From the NCBI GenBank assembly GCA_016787295.1, contig JAEUUX010000128.1, positions 1 to 64,000 on the forward strand: DNA of 64,000 nt. The letters run 5' to 3'. The position numbers and the translations under genes were made by a program. Below the pieces are notes generated by a model. That model had not been told where the DNA came from and searched no databases. It saw nothing but the letters and a program-made list of their open reading frames with translations. Each line of letters begins with the position of its first letter. Position 1 is the first letter of the stretch. Shown here in pieces: positions 33,761 to 41,333 of the stretch. The DNA comes from Chitinophagales bacterium (lineage in GTDB: Bacteria; Bacteroidota; Bacteroidia; Chitinophagales; UBA2359).

Positions 33761-34720
33761 TTATAACAAAGCAATATTATCCTCAAAAATACCGACAAAC
33801 AACGGTCGATTCTGTCCGATTGCTGCGCGATACATTCCCGCAGAATTGTAGCAAAGACACACATTACCTGCTGCATCAACGGCTACCACGCCGCCATCGC
33901 TGCCCATTTGTGTTTGTTTTTCTTGTATGGCAATGCGACAGGCTTCGTCGAGCGAAAGATTTTTGTAGTACATTAAACAAGCAATATCATACGCCACAAC
34001 ACCACGTATGAAAAATTCGCCATAACCCGTACATGACACCGCGCAACTTAGGTTGTTGGCATACGTACCGCAACCAATTATCGAACTATCTCCAATTCTG
34101 CCAAATTGTTTGTTAGTCATGCCACCAGTGGAAGTAGCAGCCGCTAAATTGCCATATTGGTCGCGCGCCACTGCCCCAACCGTACCGTGTTTTTTGTCCA
34201 CACTGTCGGCAGATTCTTCGCTGTGGTCTAATAGAATTCGTTGTTCTCGCTGCGCTTTTAGCAGTTGGTCATAACGCTCTTGAGTAAAAAAATAGGCATC
34301 TGTTTCGAAAGACAAACCACAATATTGTGCAAATTTTTCGGCACCATCGCCACACAAAAACACATGTTCCGACTGTTCCATAACTGCTCGAGCGAGGCGA
34401 ATGGGATTTCGGACGTTTTTCACAAATGCCACTGCTCCGGCATTGAGGTCGTGTCCTGTCATTATGGAAGCGTCCATTTCGTTTTTGCCATCGGCAGTAA
34501 ATACTGAGCCGCGCCCTGCATTGAATAATGGACAGTCTTCGAGCGAAACAACAGCGGCTGTAACTGCATCTAAGGCGGTTCCTCCTTGTTTCAGAATGGC
34601 TTCGCCTTGCAAAATGGCTTGGGTAAGGGCTTGTGTATAGGCGGCTTGTCTGTCGGGTGTTAAGCGGCGGCGCGAAATAGTACCTGCTCCACCATGAATG
34701 GCAATACTATAGCTTGACAT
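33761..34720 (-). CDS. Isoaspartyl peptidase / plant-type L-asparaginase (Ntn hydrolase)
   Basis: This enzyme cleaves beta-aspartyl peptides and asparagine after self-processing. From the ATG at 34720 the protein has 319 residues. It starts with SIAIHGGAGTI, and the family segment NAGRGSVFTADGKNEMDASIM is present. The autocleavage site is Gly-Thr in KHGTVGAVARD, where the Thr becomes the new N-terminal nucleophile. GDSSIIGCGTYA and SCTGYGEFFIR complete the active site. A longer start at 34750 is possible but less likely. It could act on beta-Asp-Arg dipeptides from cyanophycin made by the cphA product, which is inference. Confidence 0.93.
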   Translation of the reverse strand: MSSYSIAIHGGAGTISRRRLTPDRQAAYTQALTQAILQGEAILKQGGTALDAVTAAVVSLEDCPLFNAGRGSVFTADGKNEMDASIMTGHDLNAGAVAFVKNVRNPIRLARAVMEQSEHVFLCGDGAEKFAQYCGLSFETDAYFFTQERYDQLLKAQREQRILLDHSEESADSVDKKHGTVGAVARDQYGNLAAATSTGGMTNKQFGRIGDSSIIGCGTYANNLSCAVSCTGYGEFFIRGVVAYDIACLMYYKNLSLDEACRIAIQEKQTQMGSDGGVVAVDAAGNVCLCYNSAGMYRAAIGQNRPLFVGIFEDNIALL

Positions 34721-34948
34721 GATTATTATTACGTGAATTTTAAAAGACAAGAATGAACTTCGGGGCTACAAATGCGTGCAAAGGTAGCGCAAAAATCATT
34801 TTTATTCGATTTATTTCTGTTCAAAAGATAAAAAAACATACCACTTAGATAAGCTACATGGGTTTAGAGTCAATTACGCCCTATTTTTCTCCACTAAGTA
34901 AGTCATCTTCGAGTTATCTAATTGTTGAACATTGCAGCTAATAAATTA

Positions 34949-34981
34949 TACCCGCCAATGAAAATTGTTCATTAGCGGGTA
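34949..34981 (-). terminator. Terminator of msrA
   Basis: TACCCGCCAATGAA (34949-34962) and 34968-34981 pair with one mismatch; the minus-strand tail is U/A rich. Confidence 0.7.
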
Positions 34982-35013
34982 GGCGTATTAAAAGGTTTGT
35001 GAGCTGTGGCGTT

Positions 35014-35565
35014 TTAGTGTTTTTTAAGCCAACTTTCAAATTGGTGTTGAAATTTTTCTACTTTAGGGCGCACAACAGCTTCGCAATAAGGTTGCGTGCC
35101 ATTGAGGGCAAAGTAGTCTTGGTGGTAATCTTCTGCTTTGTAAAACACTTTGAAAGGTGTAATTTCGGTTACAATGGGGTCGTTATATACACCTAATTGT
35201 CCAAAATTTCTTTTAGAATTTTCGGCTATTATCCGTTGTTCTTCTGTTCGGTAGAAGATAGCAGAGCGGTATTGGGTTCCTACATCAGCGCCTTGTCTGT
35301 TCAAAGTAGTGGGGTTGTGTATATTCCAAAAAACGCTCAACAATTGGTCTAAGCTGATTTTTTGTGGGTCAAAAACTATCTGTACGACTTCGGCATGTCC
35401 TGTTCTACCAGAACATACTTCGCGGTAGGTAGGAGTAGCGATATTGCCGCCCGAATAACCCGATTCGACTTGCAAAACACCTTCTAATTGTTTAAAAACA
35501 GCTTCGATACACCAAAAACACCCTCCTGCAAGGGTTATGGTATCAGTAGATAGCGGATTAGACAT
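35014..35565 (-). CDS. msrA: Peptide-methionine (S)-S-oxide reductase
   Basis: MsrA repairs oxidised methionine in proteins. The 183-residue cytosolic protein has the catalytic GCFWC motif with Cys16, then the family segments GYSGG, YREVCSGRTGHAEVVQI, FWNIHNPTTLNRQGADVGTQ and YRSAIFY. The C-terminal part (EDYHQDYFALNG) is intact. It is alone between two hairpins. Confidence 0.96.
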   Translation of the reverse strand: MSNPLSTDTITLAGGCFWCIEAVFKQLEGVLQVESGYSGGNIATPTYREVCSGRTGHAEVVQIVFDPQKISLDQLLSVFWNIHNPTTLNRQGADVGTQYRSAIFYRTEEQRIIAENSKRNFGQLGVYNDPIVTEITPFKVFYKAEDYHQDYFALNGTQPYCEAVVRPKVEKFQHQFESWLKKH

Positions 35566-35620
35566 GATTATGATATATTTTTTAGGTAAAATCTGTTTGG
35601 CTTTAGCAAATTAGCAACAA

Positions 35621-35664
35621 AACAAGATAACCAACTTAATGAATTTTAAGCTGGTTATCTTGTT
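35621..35664 (-). terminator. Terminator of the sigma factor/envelope protein operon
   Basis: AACAAGATAACCAACTTAA (35621-35639) pairs with 35646-35664 with one mismatch and a 6-base loop. Confidence 0.75.
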
Positions 35665-35690
35665 ATTTGAAAAAAATGTATGGAGAAAAT

Positions 35691-37244
35691 TTATTTGTGC
35701 ATAAAACGGTAATTCAAACCTACTTTGCCACCTACCAATAAATGATTGGTTGTTTGGTGGTCGGGCAGGCTGAAACGTCCATCAGTAGCTCCAGTCATAA
35801 TGCTACTGCGCAAACCCAAAGTGACATAATAGTTGTCGCTAAGATAAATATCATAGTCAGCTCCTGCCACAAATCCCCAAGCATGCTTGGTCAAAATATC
35901 ATTCTGGAAAGTGGTATTGGTCATGTTGATTTCGGCAGTTTTGAGGGTGCTATATTGCATACCTCCGACCAATTGTAGAATAGTATTTTGGTTGGTGAAG
36001 GGCGAGAAACCATTAAATTTGTAATGAAACAACAAAGGAAAATGGGTATAGGTGAGATTGACTTCATTTTTGGTATGTAGGTGTCCATGTGTCACTTGGT
36101 CAAATACTTGTCCTTGTTGAGATTTGATGACCCAATCTAAGGAAATACCAAATTTTTCGTTAAAATCATAACCCATCGTAAAAGCATAAGCTCGCCCGAA
36201 GGTAAATTGGTGCGAGGTGTTTTCCTCTTGTTCCATCGATACTGGACTAAATATCCAAGCGTTGTTGAGGTTGTAATAGCTACCAACGGTGAATCCGCGC
36301 GGAAACAAAATGCGTCCTTTTTTGTCGCGAATAGTTTTAGCTGGTTTATTAGCACTATTTTCGAGTGCTTTGACAGGTTGTACTACAGCACTATTGTCAG
36401 GTGCTGGAGACATAGTATTGTCGGTTGTTGGTGTAGCAATAATTGTATTATTATCGTTGTTGTTGTTCTTGGTATCAACAGCAAGTGAGCTGCTGTTGTT
36501 GTTAGTGGTGGTAGTTGTTATTGGAGTGTTTGATAAGATTTGGTCATTGCTGTTATGGTTGTTAGGTATGATTAAATTATCGGTGGTATGAGCATTAGTA
36601 TTTGCCTCGACGATTGTTTGAAATCCTATTGACCCATTGTTTTTTGTGGTGTGAATAGCATTTGAATGCCCCACAATACCACCATTATTGTTGTGCAACC
36701 ATTGATTTTGTTCCAGTAAATCATTTTTCAAAATTACTTTTGCATTATTTCTATGGTTGCGCGAATTCTGGTTATTAGTAGCATGTTGTGATGATGATGT
36801 TGCTTGTTGTTCCGTATTCGCAAATAAATGACTATTAGTTGTTCTATTTTCTTCCTGCTGTGTGCGGTGGTGGGTGTTTGTGTTGGTCGAATAGAGATCT
36901 GTTCCTGTTGGGATAGCAGGATTCGAACCCTCCTGTTTTGCTGCAAAGGTAGTTGTAGGAGTAGTTGTTGCAGGGTTTGCAGCAGGCAGATGTTGGGTAG
37001 TTCGCGGCTCGTTTATTTTGTGCCAAAAGGCTTGGATAGGCTGATAGCTCCAATAACCAATACCGCTACCAACGAGCAAAGCCAATCCTACTAACGTTGC
37101 CACAACATTGGGGCGTTGGTAATAGGGCAAGGGTTCGGGCAAGGTCTTTCGGAGTTGCTGCCACGTAGCGGGTGGTGGTGGCACTTCATAGTTGCCCAAT
37201 TTTTGTTTAAATAATTCGTCGATATTGTTGTGTCGGTCAGACAT
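35691..37244 (-). CDS. Envelope-spanning protein: cytoplasmic domain, TM helix, Asn/Thr linker, outer-membrane beta-barrel
   Basis: This is a 517-residue protein. Residues 1-45 are a soluble segment (IDELFKQKLGNYEVPPPPATW), as in Bacteroidota anti-sigma-like proteins. A single membrane helix follows (about 47-66). Residues 85-305 are extremely rich in Asn, Thr and Ser (for example TTTTTNNNSSS, NNNNDNN) and probably disordered. From about residue 310 a PorT/OmpA-like beta-barrel follows (GFTVGSYYNLNN, FTMGYDFNEKFGISLDWV, final VGGKVGLNYRF). There is no cleavable signal peptide. The gene overlaps the sigma factor gene by 8 bases. A role as a trans-envelope anti-sigma sensor is inferred from this layout. 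Confidence 0.8.
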   Translation of the reverse strand: MSDRHNNIDELFKQKLGNYEVPPPPATWQQLRKTLPEPLPYYQRPNVVATLVGLALLVGSGIGYWSYQPIQAFWHKINEPRTTQHLPAANPATTTPTTTFAAKQEGSNPAIPTGTDLYSTNTNTHHRTQQEENRTTNSHLFANTEQQATSSSQHATNNQNSRNHRNNAKVILKNDLLEQNQWLHNNNGGIVGHSNAIHTTKNNGSIGFQTIVEANTNAHTTDNLIIPNNHNSNDQILSNTPITTTTTNNNSSSLAVDTKNNNNDNNTIIATPTTDNTMSPAPDNSAVVQPVKALENSANKPAKTIRDKKGRILFPRGFTVGSYYNLNNAWIFSPVSMEQEENTSHQFTFGRAYAFTMGYDFNEKFGISLDWVIKSQQGQVFDQVTHGHLHTKNEVNLTYTHFPLLFHYKFNGFSPFTNQNTILQLVGGMQYSTLKTAEINMTNTTFQNDILTKHAWGFVAGADYDIYLSDNYYVTLGLRSSIMTGATDGRFSLPDHQTTNHLLVGGKVGLNYRFMHK

Positions 37245-37800
37245 AATTTTCCTCCGTATTTTTAAAGGTGGCTTCTACTTTTTTCTGTAATAAAACTCTG
37301 GCTCGTGCCAATTGAGATTTTGAGGTACCTTCGCTAATGTTAAGCATAGTGGCTATTTCTTTGTGCGAATAGCCCTCAATGACGTAGAGGTTAAACACCG
37401 TTCTATAACCTGCTGACAGGTTTTGAAGCATGGACATTAGGTCTTCAGCGGCTAAATTACTAAAGGCGTGTTCGTCTATGATAGTCATACTATTGTCAGG
37501 TGTTTCCACAATAGGATAAAGCGGCATATTGCGGCGAAAGTGTTCTATGGCTGTATTAACAAAAATACGGCGCAACCAACCCTCAAAAGCACCGTCATTA
37601 CGAAAACGATCGATGTTTTTAAAGATTTTAATAAACCCTTCTTGCAAAATGTCTTCTGCACTGTGGTAATCAGGGGCATACCGCAGACATACCGCAAACA
37701 TCTTGCCACTATACCTTGTATAGAGCAGTTCTTGGTATTTTTGTTTCCGCGCCATGCAACCCTGAATGATTTCTTCGTCAGACAAATGGTGCATATTCAT
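37237..37800 (-). CDS. ECF-type RNA polymerase sigma factor
   Basis: This is a 187-residue sigma-70 family protein that directs RNA polymerase to particular promoters. Region 2 is seen at LYTRYSGKMFAVCLRYAPDY, SAEDILQEGFIKIFKNI and FEGWLRRIFVNTAIEHFRR. Region 4 is at LSAGYRTVFNLYVIEGYSHK followed by EIATMLNISEGTSKSQLARA. The stop codon overlaps the start of the envelope-spanning gene, so the two are translated together. A TACCTTTG core lies on the minus strand at 37921-37928. Confidence 0.95.
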   Translation of the reverse strand: MNMHHLSDEEIIQGCMARKQKYQELLYTRYSGKMFAVCLRYAPDYHSAEDILQEGFIKIFKNIDRFRNDGAFEGWLRRIFVNTAIEHFRRNMPLYPIVETPDNSMTIIDEHAFSNLAAEDLMSMLQNLSAGYRTVFNLYVIEGYSHKEIATMLNISEGTSKSQLARARVLLQKKVEATFKNTEENYV

Positions 37801-38215
37801 AAGAACAACATTTAGTGGTTAGTTCCTTAAACAAAGTCCTAACTCAACATTAATAATACGGTGTATAAGTAACTACATACGCATTTATTAAATTAAAATA
37901 ATAAGGTGTGAAATTTGCTACAAAGGTAAGTAGAATCGGTGAATAAATAATGATTTTGGTGTGTTTTTGTATAAAGACGCATCAAAACAACAATAGGTTG
38001 CAAGTTGCAAAAAAAATACAAAAAAAAAATACATTTTTTTTATGCTCTTATCAAAAATACTCGGCATAAGCACATAAAGCAATTATAGCCGACAAAGTTA
38101 GCGCTTTTTTTCAAAAAAAGATATTCGAGACAAAAAATATCTTTTACATGTTCTTTTTTACCATGACGAACAGATTGGCAAAATGGTTGCATCAAATAGT
38201 AAAAAAAATATTTTT
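37801..38215. other. AT-rich divergent intergenic region
   Basis: It contains the possible sigma factor promoter core (TACCTTTG, minus, 37921-37928) and long A/T runs. Short frames in it have no gene-like features, and nothing else is recognised. Confidence 0.5.
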
Positions 38216-38247
38216 TTTGTAAAATTCCTATAAATACCCTACCTTTG
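38216..38247 (+). promoter_or_regulatory. Bacteroidota-type promoter
   Basis: TTTG (38216-38219), 20-base spacer, TACCTTTG (38240-38247), 32 bases before the ATG at 38280. Confidence 0.8.
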
Positions 38248-38279
38248 CTGTAGAAAAAACCAAACACAAGTCCATAGAC

Positions 38280-38543
38280 ATGTTACATTACAACGAAAAT
38301 ACGCTCAAAAAAGTCGAGGCTTTATATAAATCGTTGGGCTATCAGGTGCGCAACGGCAAAGGAGCTTTCAATACGGGTTGTTGTTTATTAGAAAAGAAAA
38401 AAGTGATTGTCGTCAATAGTTTTCACTCCGTTGAGGCAAAAATTTTAGCATTGGTCGATTTATTGCCCGAAATGCAGCCCGATACCAACTTGCTTAACGA
38501 AGAACAACGCAAATTATTGGAACAACTGCAACCTAAACAATAA
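38280..38543 (+). CDS. Small hypothetical protein
   Basis: This is an 87-residue soluble protein with two recognisable parts: an N-terminal LKKVEALYKSLGYQVRNGKG helix-turn-strand and a central strand pair CCLLEKKKVIVVNSFHSVEAK, then a helix ending in a Gln/Lys tail. The strong promoter at 38216 supports a real gene. I do not recognise the family. It converges with the methyltransferase gene, with a dispersed repeat between them. Confidence 0.75.
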   Translation: MLHYNENTLKKVEALYKSLGYQVRNGKGAFNTGCCLLEKKKVIVVNSFHSVEAKILALVDLLPEMQPDTNLLNEEQRKLLEQLQPKQ

Positions 38544-38550
38544 TTTTATT

Positions 38551-38660
38551 TTTTGGGCGTTTCCCTGCGGGTCGGGCTTTACAGGACTTCGCTACGCTTC
38601 GGTGCAAGCACCAGCCTGCGGCTGTCCTTCCAATCCCTAACGCGCTTCGCCACTCGAACA
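38551..38660 (-). repeat. Dispersed GC-rich repeat, copy 5 (short form)
   Basis: It keeps the two ends (TTTGGGCGTTTCCCTGCGGG and GCGCTTCGCCACTCGAACA), but the middle reads GCAAGCACCAGCCTGCGGCT instead of the long-form middle. It matches copy 6 at 62777. It sits between converging genes. Confidence 0.9.
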
Positions 38661-38714
38661 AGTATGTGTGCGAGCATTACAGTCCCCAGTCTCCGTCCAA
38701 GCTGGAGTATATCC

Positions 38715-39434
38715 CTATTTTCCCAAAACAAAAACAGTAGGCTGTTTGTGCAGCACTGGTTTTTCAACCATTTTCTTCCATTCCGCAATGGTTCGGGTTT
38801 GTATCCATTCGTCGGGTAAGGTGAGGTTGCGAGCAACACACAAGCGCGTATTTCCTTGACAACATTGCAGCACGTCGTCAAACAATTGTTGGTTTCGGTA
38901 AGGCGTTTCCATAAAAATCTGTGTTTGGTTCTGTTGCCACACCTTTTTTTCCAAAGCCACCAATTGTTGTTTTTTTTCGTGAGAGGCAATAGGCAGATAA
39001 CCATTAAACGCAAAATTTTGTCCGTTCATGCCCGAAGCCATTAGCGCCAGCAAAATAGAAGACGGTCCCACCAATGGCACAACACGAATGCCCTGTCGAT
39101 GTGCCGCTGCCACAACAATACTACCAGGATCCGCAACGGCAGGGCAACCTGCATCGGAAAGCAAACCTATATTTTTGCCTTCGAGAGCTGCCTGTAGGTA
39201 GTGCGTTTGTTGTTGTTCGTTGGCGTGTTTGTCTATTTCCAAAAAAGTGAGCGAATCGGGCAAAATACCCCATGTTTTGATACCCAATTTTATCAGATAG
39301 CGACGAGCTTCTTTGGTATTTTCCACAATATAGGTACTTGTCTGTTGCACCACCTCTTGCACCGACACAGGAATAGTGTTGGTCAAAGGACTGTTCAGGA
39401 CGTTGGGAATAAGGTAGAGCGTTCCTTTAGGCAT
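38715..39434 (-). CDS. Tetrapyrrole-methylase-family SAM methyltransferase, RsmI-like
   Basis: This is a 239-residue enzyme of the fold shared by tetrapyrrole methylases and RsmI, the 16S rRNA C1402 2'-O methyltransferase. Visible elements are GTLYLIPNVL at the N-terminus, IGLLSDAGCPAVADPGSIVV (the SAM-binding GxPxxxDPG-type loop), VVPLVGPSSILLALMASGM, FAFNGYLP and METPYRNQQLFDDVL. These match RsmI-like proteins, but the first loop differs from classic RsmI, and Bacteroidota often carry this paralogue in addition, so the exact rRNA site is not certain. Confidence 0.82.
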   Translation of the reverse strand: MPKGTLYLIPNVLNSPLTNTIPVSVQEVVQQTSTYIVENTKEARRYLIKLGIKTWGILPDSLTFLEIDKHANEQQQTHYLQAALEGKNIGLLSDAGCPAVADPGSIVVAAAHRQGIRVVPLVGPSSILLALMASGMNGQNFAFNGYLPIASHEKKQQLVALEKKVWQQNQTQIFMETPYRNQQLFDDVLQCCQGNTRLCVARNLTLPDEWIQTRTIAEWKKMVEKPVLHKQPTVFVLGK

Positions 39435-39482
39435 GAAAATATAGGTTTTTGGGAGAAAACATTATAATAAAAGATACAAGTC

Positions 39483-39521
39483 AAAAGGCAGTATAGCATC
39501 AAAAACGCTATGCTGCCTTTT
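39483..39521 (-). terminator. Terminator of glyA
   Basis: AAAAGGCAGTATAGC (39483-39497) pairs with 39507-39521 with one mismatch. Confidence 0.7.
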
Positions 39522-39538
39522 GGTATTCCATAAAAATT

Positions 39539-40816
39539 TTATGCAAACAAAGGATATTGCTGCATTTTTTCGTTGACTTGTTGTTTGATGTCGTTTAGTG
39601 CGGCTTCGTTATCGGCGTTTCGGAGGGCAGCATCTATCCATGTTGCAATATGCAACATATCGGCTTCCACCAAGCCACGTGTCGTAACAGCAGGAACGCC
39701 AATGCGTATACCCGACGTAATCATGGGTGAGCGCGGGTCAAAAGGTATCATGTTTTTGTTGACCGTAATATCTGCTTTGCCCAATGCTTCTTCGGCTTTT
39801 TTGCCCGAAATATTTTTGTTCTGTAAATCGATAAGCATCAGATGGTTGCTTGTCCCGCCCGAAATAATATGGTAGTCCATTTGCAATAATGCTTCTGACA
39901 AACTTTGCGCGTTGCGGATAATTTGCTGCCCATATTGAGCAAAAGCATCACTCAAGGCTTCACCATAAGCAACAGCTTTGGCTGCAATAACATGCTCCAA
40001 CGGACCACCTTGTGTTCCCGGAAATACACCACTGTCCAATACACTACTCATCAAACGCAATTCGCCTTTGGGCGTTTTGAGACCCATCGGATTCTCAAAA
40101 TCATTGCCCATCAAAATCATACCACCTCTGGGACCACGCAAAGTTTTGTGGGTGGTGGTCGTCACCACGTGGCAGTGTGGCAAGGGATTGTTAAGCAAAC
40201 CCTTGGCAATAAGCCCTGCGGGATGCGCAATGTCTGCCATCAACAACGCTCCAACGGAATCGGCAATAGCTCTAAAACGCGCATAATCCCAATCACGAGC
40301 ATAAGCAGAAGCCCCACAAACGATGAGTTTAGGTTTTTCGCGGGTAGCAATTTCAGCCACTTTGTCCATGTCGACGGTGCCTGTTTCCTGTTCCACACCA
40401 TAGAATGTGGGACGGTATAGTTTACCCGAAAAATTGACATTAGAACCATGCGTAAGGTGTCCGCCATGCGAAAGGTTGAAACCCAACAAGGTGTCGCCAG
40501 GCTGTAGGAGGGCTAACATCACAGCCGCATTCGCCTGCGCACCCGAGTGCGGCTGCACATTGGCATAAGCAGCGCCAAACAAACTTTTGGCACGATCAAT
40601 AGCCAATTGTTCTACCTCGTCAACCACTTGGCAACCACCATAGTAGCGTTTTCCGGGATAGCCTTCAGCATATTTGTTAGTCAAAACGCTGCCCATAGCA
40701 CGCTGCACCTGCTCGGAAGTATAGTTTTCGGAGGCAATAAGTTCGATGCCAAACGTCTGACGGTGTTCTTCGGCAGCAATAAGGTCAAAGATGACTTTAT
40801 CGTGTGGATAATTCAT
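39539..40816 (-). CDS. glyA: Serine hydroxymethyltransferase
   Basis: GlyA interconverts serine and glycine and loads one-carbon units on tetrahydrofolate, which also supplies thyA. The 425 residues carry the PLP lysine in [17 protein letters not shown], plus [40 protein letters not shown] and [10 protein letters not shown]. The length and all family segments are normal. It is a single gene followed by a terminator. Confidence 0.98.
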   Translation of the reverse strand: MNYPHDKVIFDLIAAEEHRQTFGIELIASENYTSEQVQRAMGSVLTNKYAEGYPGKRYYGGCQVVDEVEQLAIDRAKSLFGAAYANVQPHSGAQANAAVMLALLQPGDTLLGFNLSHGGHLTHGSNVNFSGKLYRPTFYGVEQETGTVDMDKVAEIATREKPKLIVCGASAYARDWDYARFRAIADSVGALLMADIAHPAGLIAKGLLNNPLPHCHVVTTTTHKTLRGPRGGMILMGNDFENPMGLKTPKGELRLMSSVLDSGVFPGTQGGPLEHVIAAKAVAYGEALSDAFAQYGQQIIRNAQSLSEALLQMDYHIISGGTSNHLMLIDLQNKNISGKKAEEALGKADITVNKNMIPFDPRSPMITSGIRIGVPAVTTRGLVEADMLHIATWIDAALRNADNEAALNDIKQQVNEKMQQYPLFA

Positions 40817-40957
40817 GAATTTTTGAAAAAGTATTTTTTATGTATGTACAATGGCATAGGTAAACAAACTTCTCAAAAGCATATAATTAACTGATTACCA
40901 ACTAATTATATATCAAGAAATTTATGAAATTTGTTTTATTGCTTGTTATTGGTCTAT

Positions 40958-41311
40958 TTATTGAGTGGTATTTTGTTGTGTGATAGTTTGGCGAGCTTGT
41001 TCCATTTTTCGCCCGATTTGCCCTGTCAAGATGTGCCAAAACATGACAAAATCGCTACCCAAACTAAACAAAGGATAGGTGAAAGTTGCGGGTTTGTTGC
41101 GTTCAAAAAAAGCATGTCCTACCCACGCAAAACCATAACCCGCCAAGGGCATAGCTGCCACATAGCGCCAATTTTGTGTCCAGAGCGCCATCAGTAGCAA
41201 GACAATGACAATACCTGTGCCAATGAAATGCAAAGTGCGCGACACGCTGTTTTGGTGTTCGGTGAGGTAGTAGGGATAAAAATCCCAAAAACGGGTGTAT
41301 TTTTTGGACAT
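40958..41311 (-). CDS. Mpo1/DUF962-family membrane protein
   Basis: This is a 117-residue membrane protein of the DUF962 family (yeast Mpo1-like). The yeast protein is an iron-dependent dioxygenase acting on 2-hydroxy fatty acids. Conserved histidines are visible in EHQNSVSRTLHFIG (near residues 19 and 28) and in WVGHAFFERNKPATF (near residue 66). Hydrophobic stretches at about 30-44 and 50-60 indicate membrane segments. The gene lies 22 bases downstream of the large YfhO-like gene. Confidence 0.8.
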   Translation of the reverse strand: MSKKYTRFWDFYPYYLTEHQNSVSRTLHFIGTGIVIVLLLMALWTQNWRYVAAMPLAGYGFAWVGHAFFERNKPATFTYPLFSLGSDFVMFWHILTGQIGRKMEQARQTITQQNTTQ

Positions 41312-41333
41312 GGTTAAATAAAATTTTAGTTGT

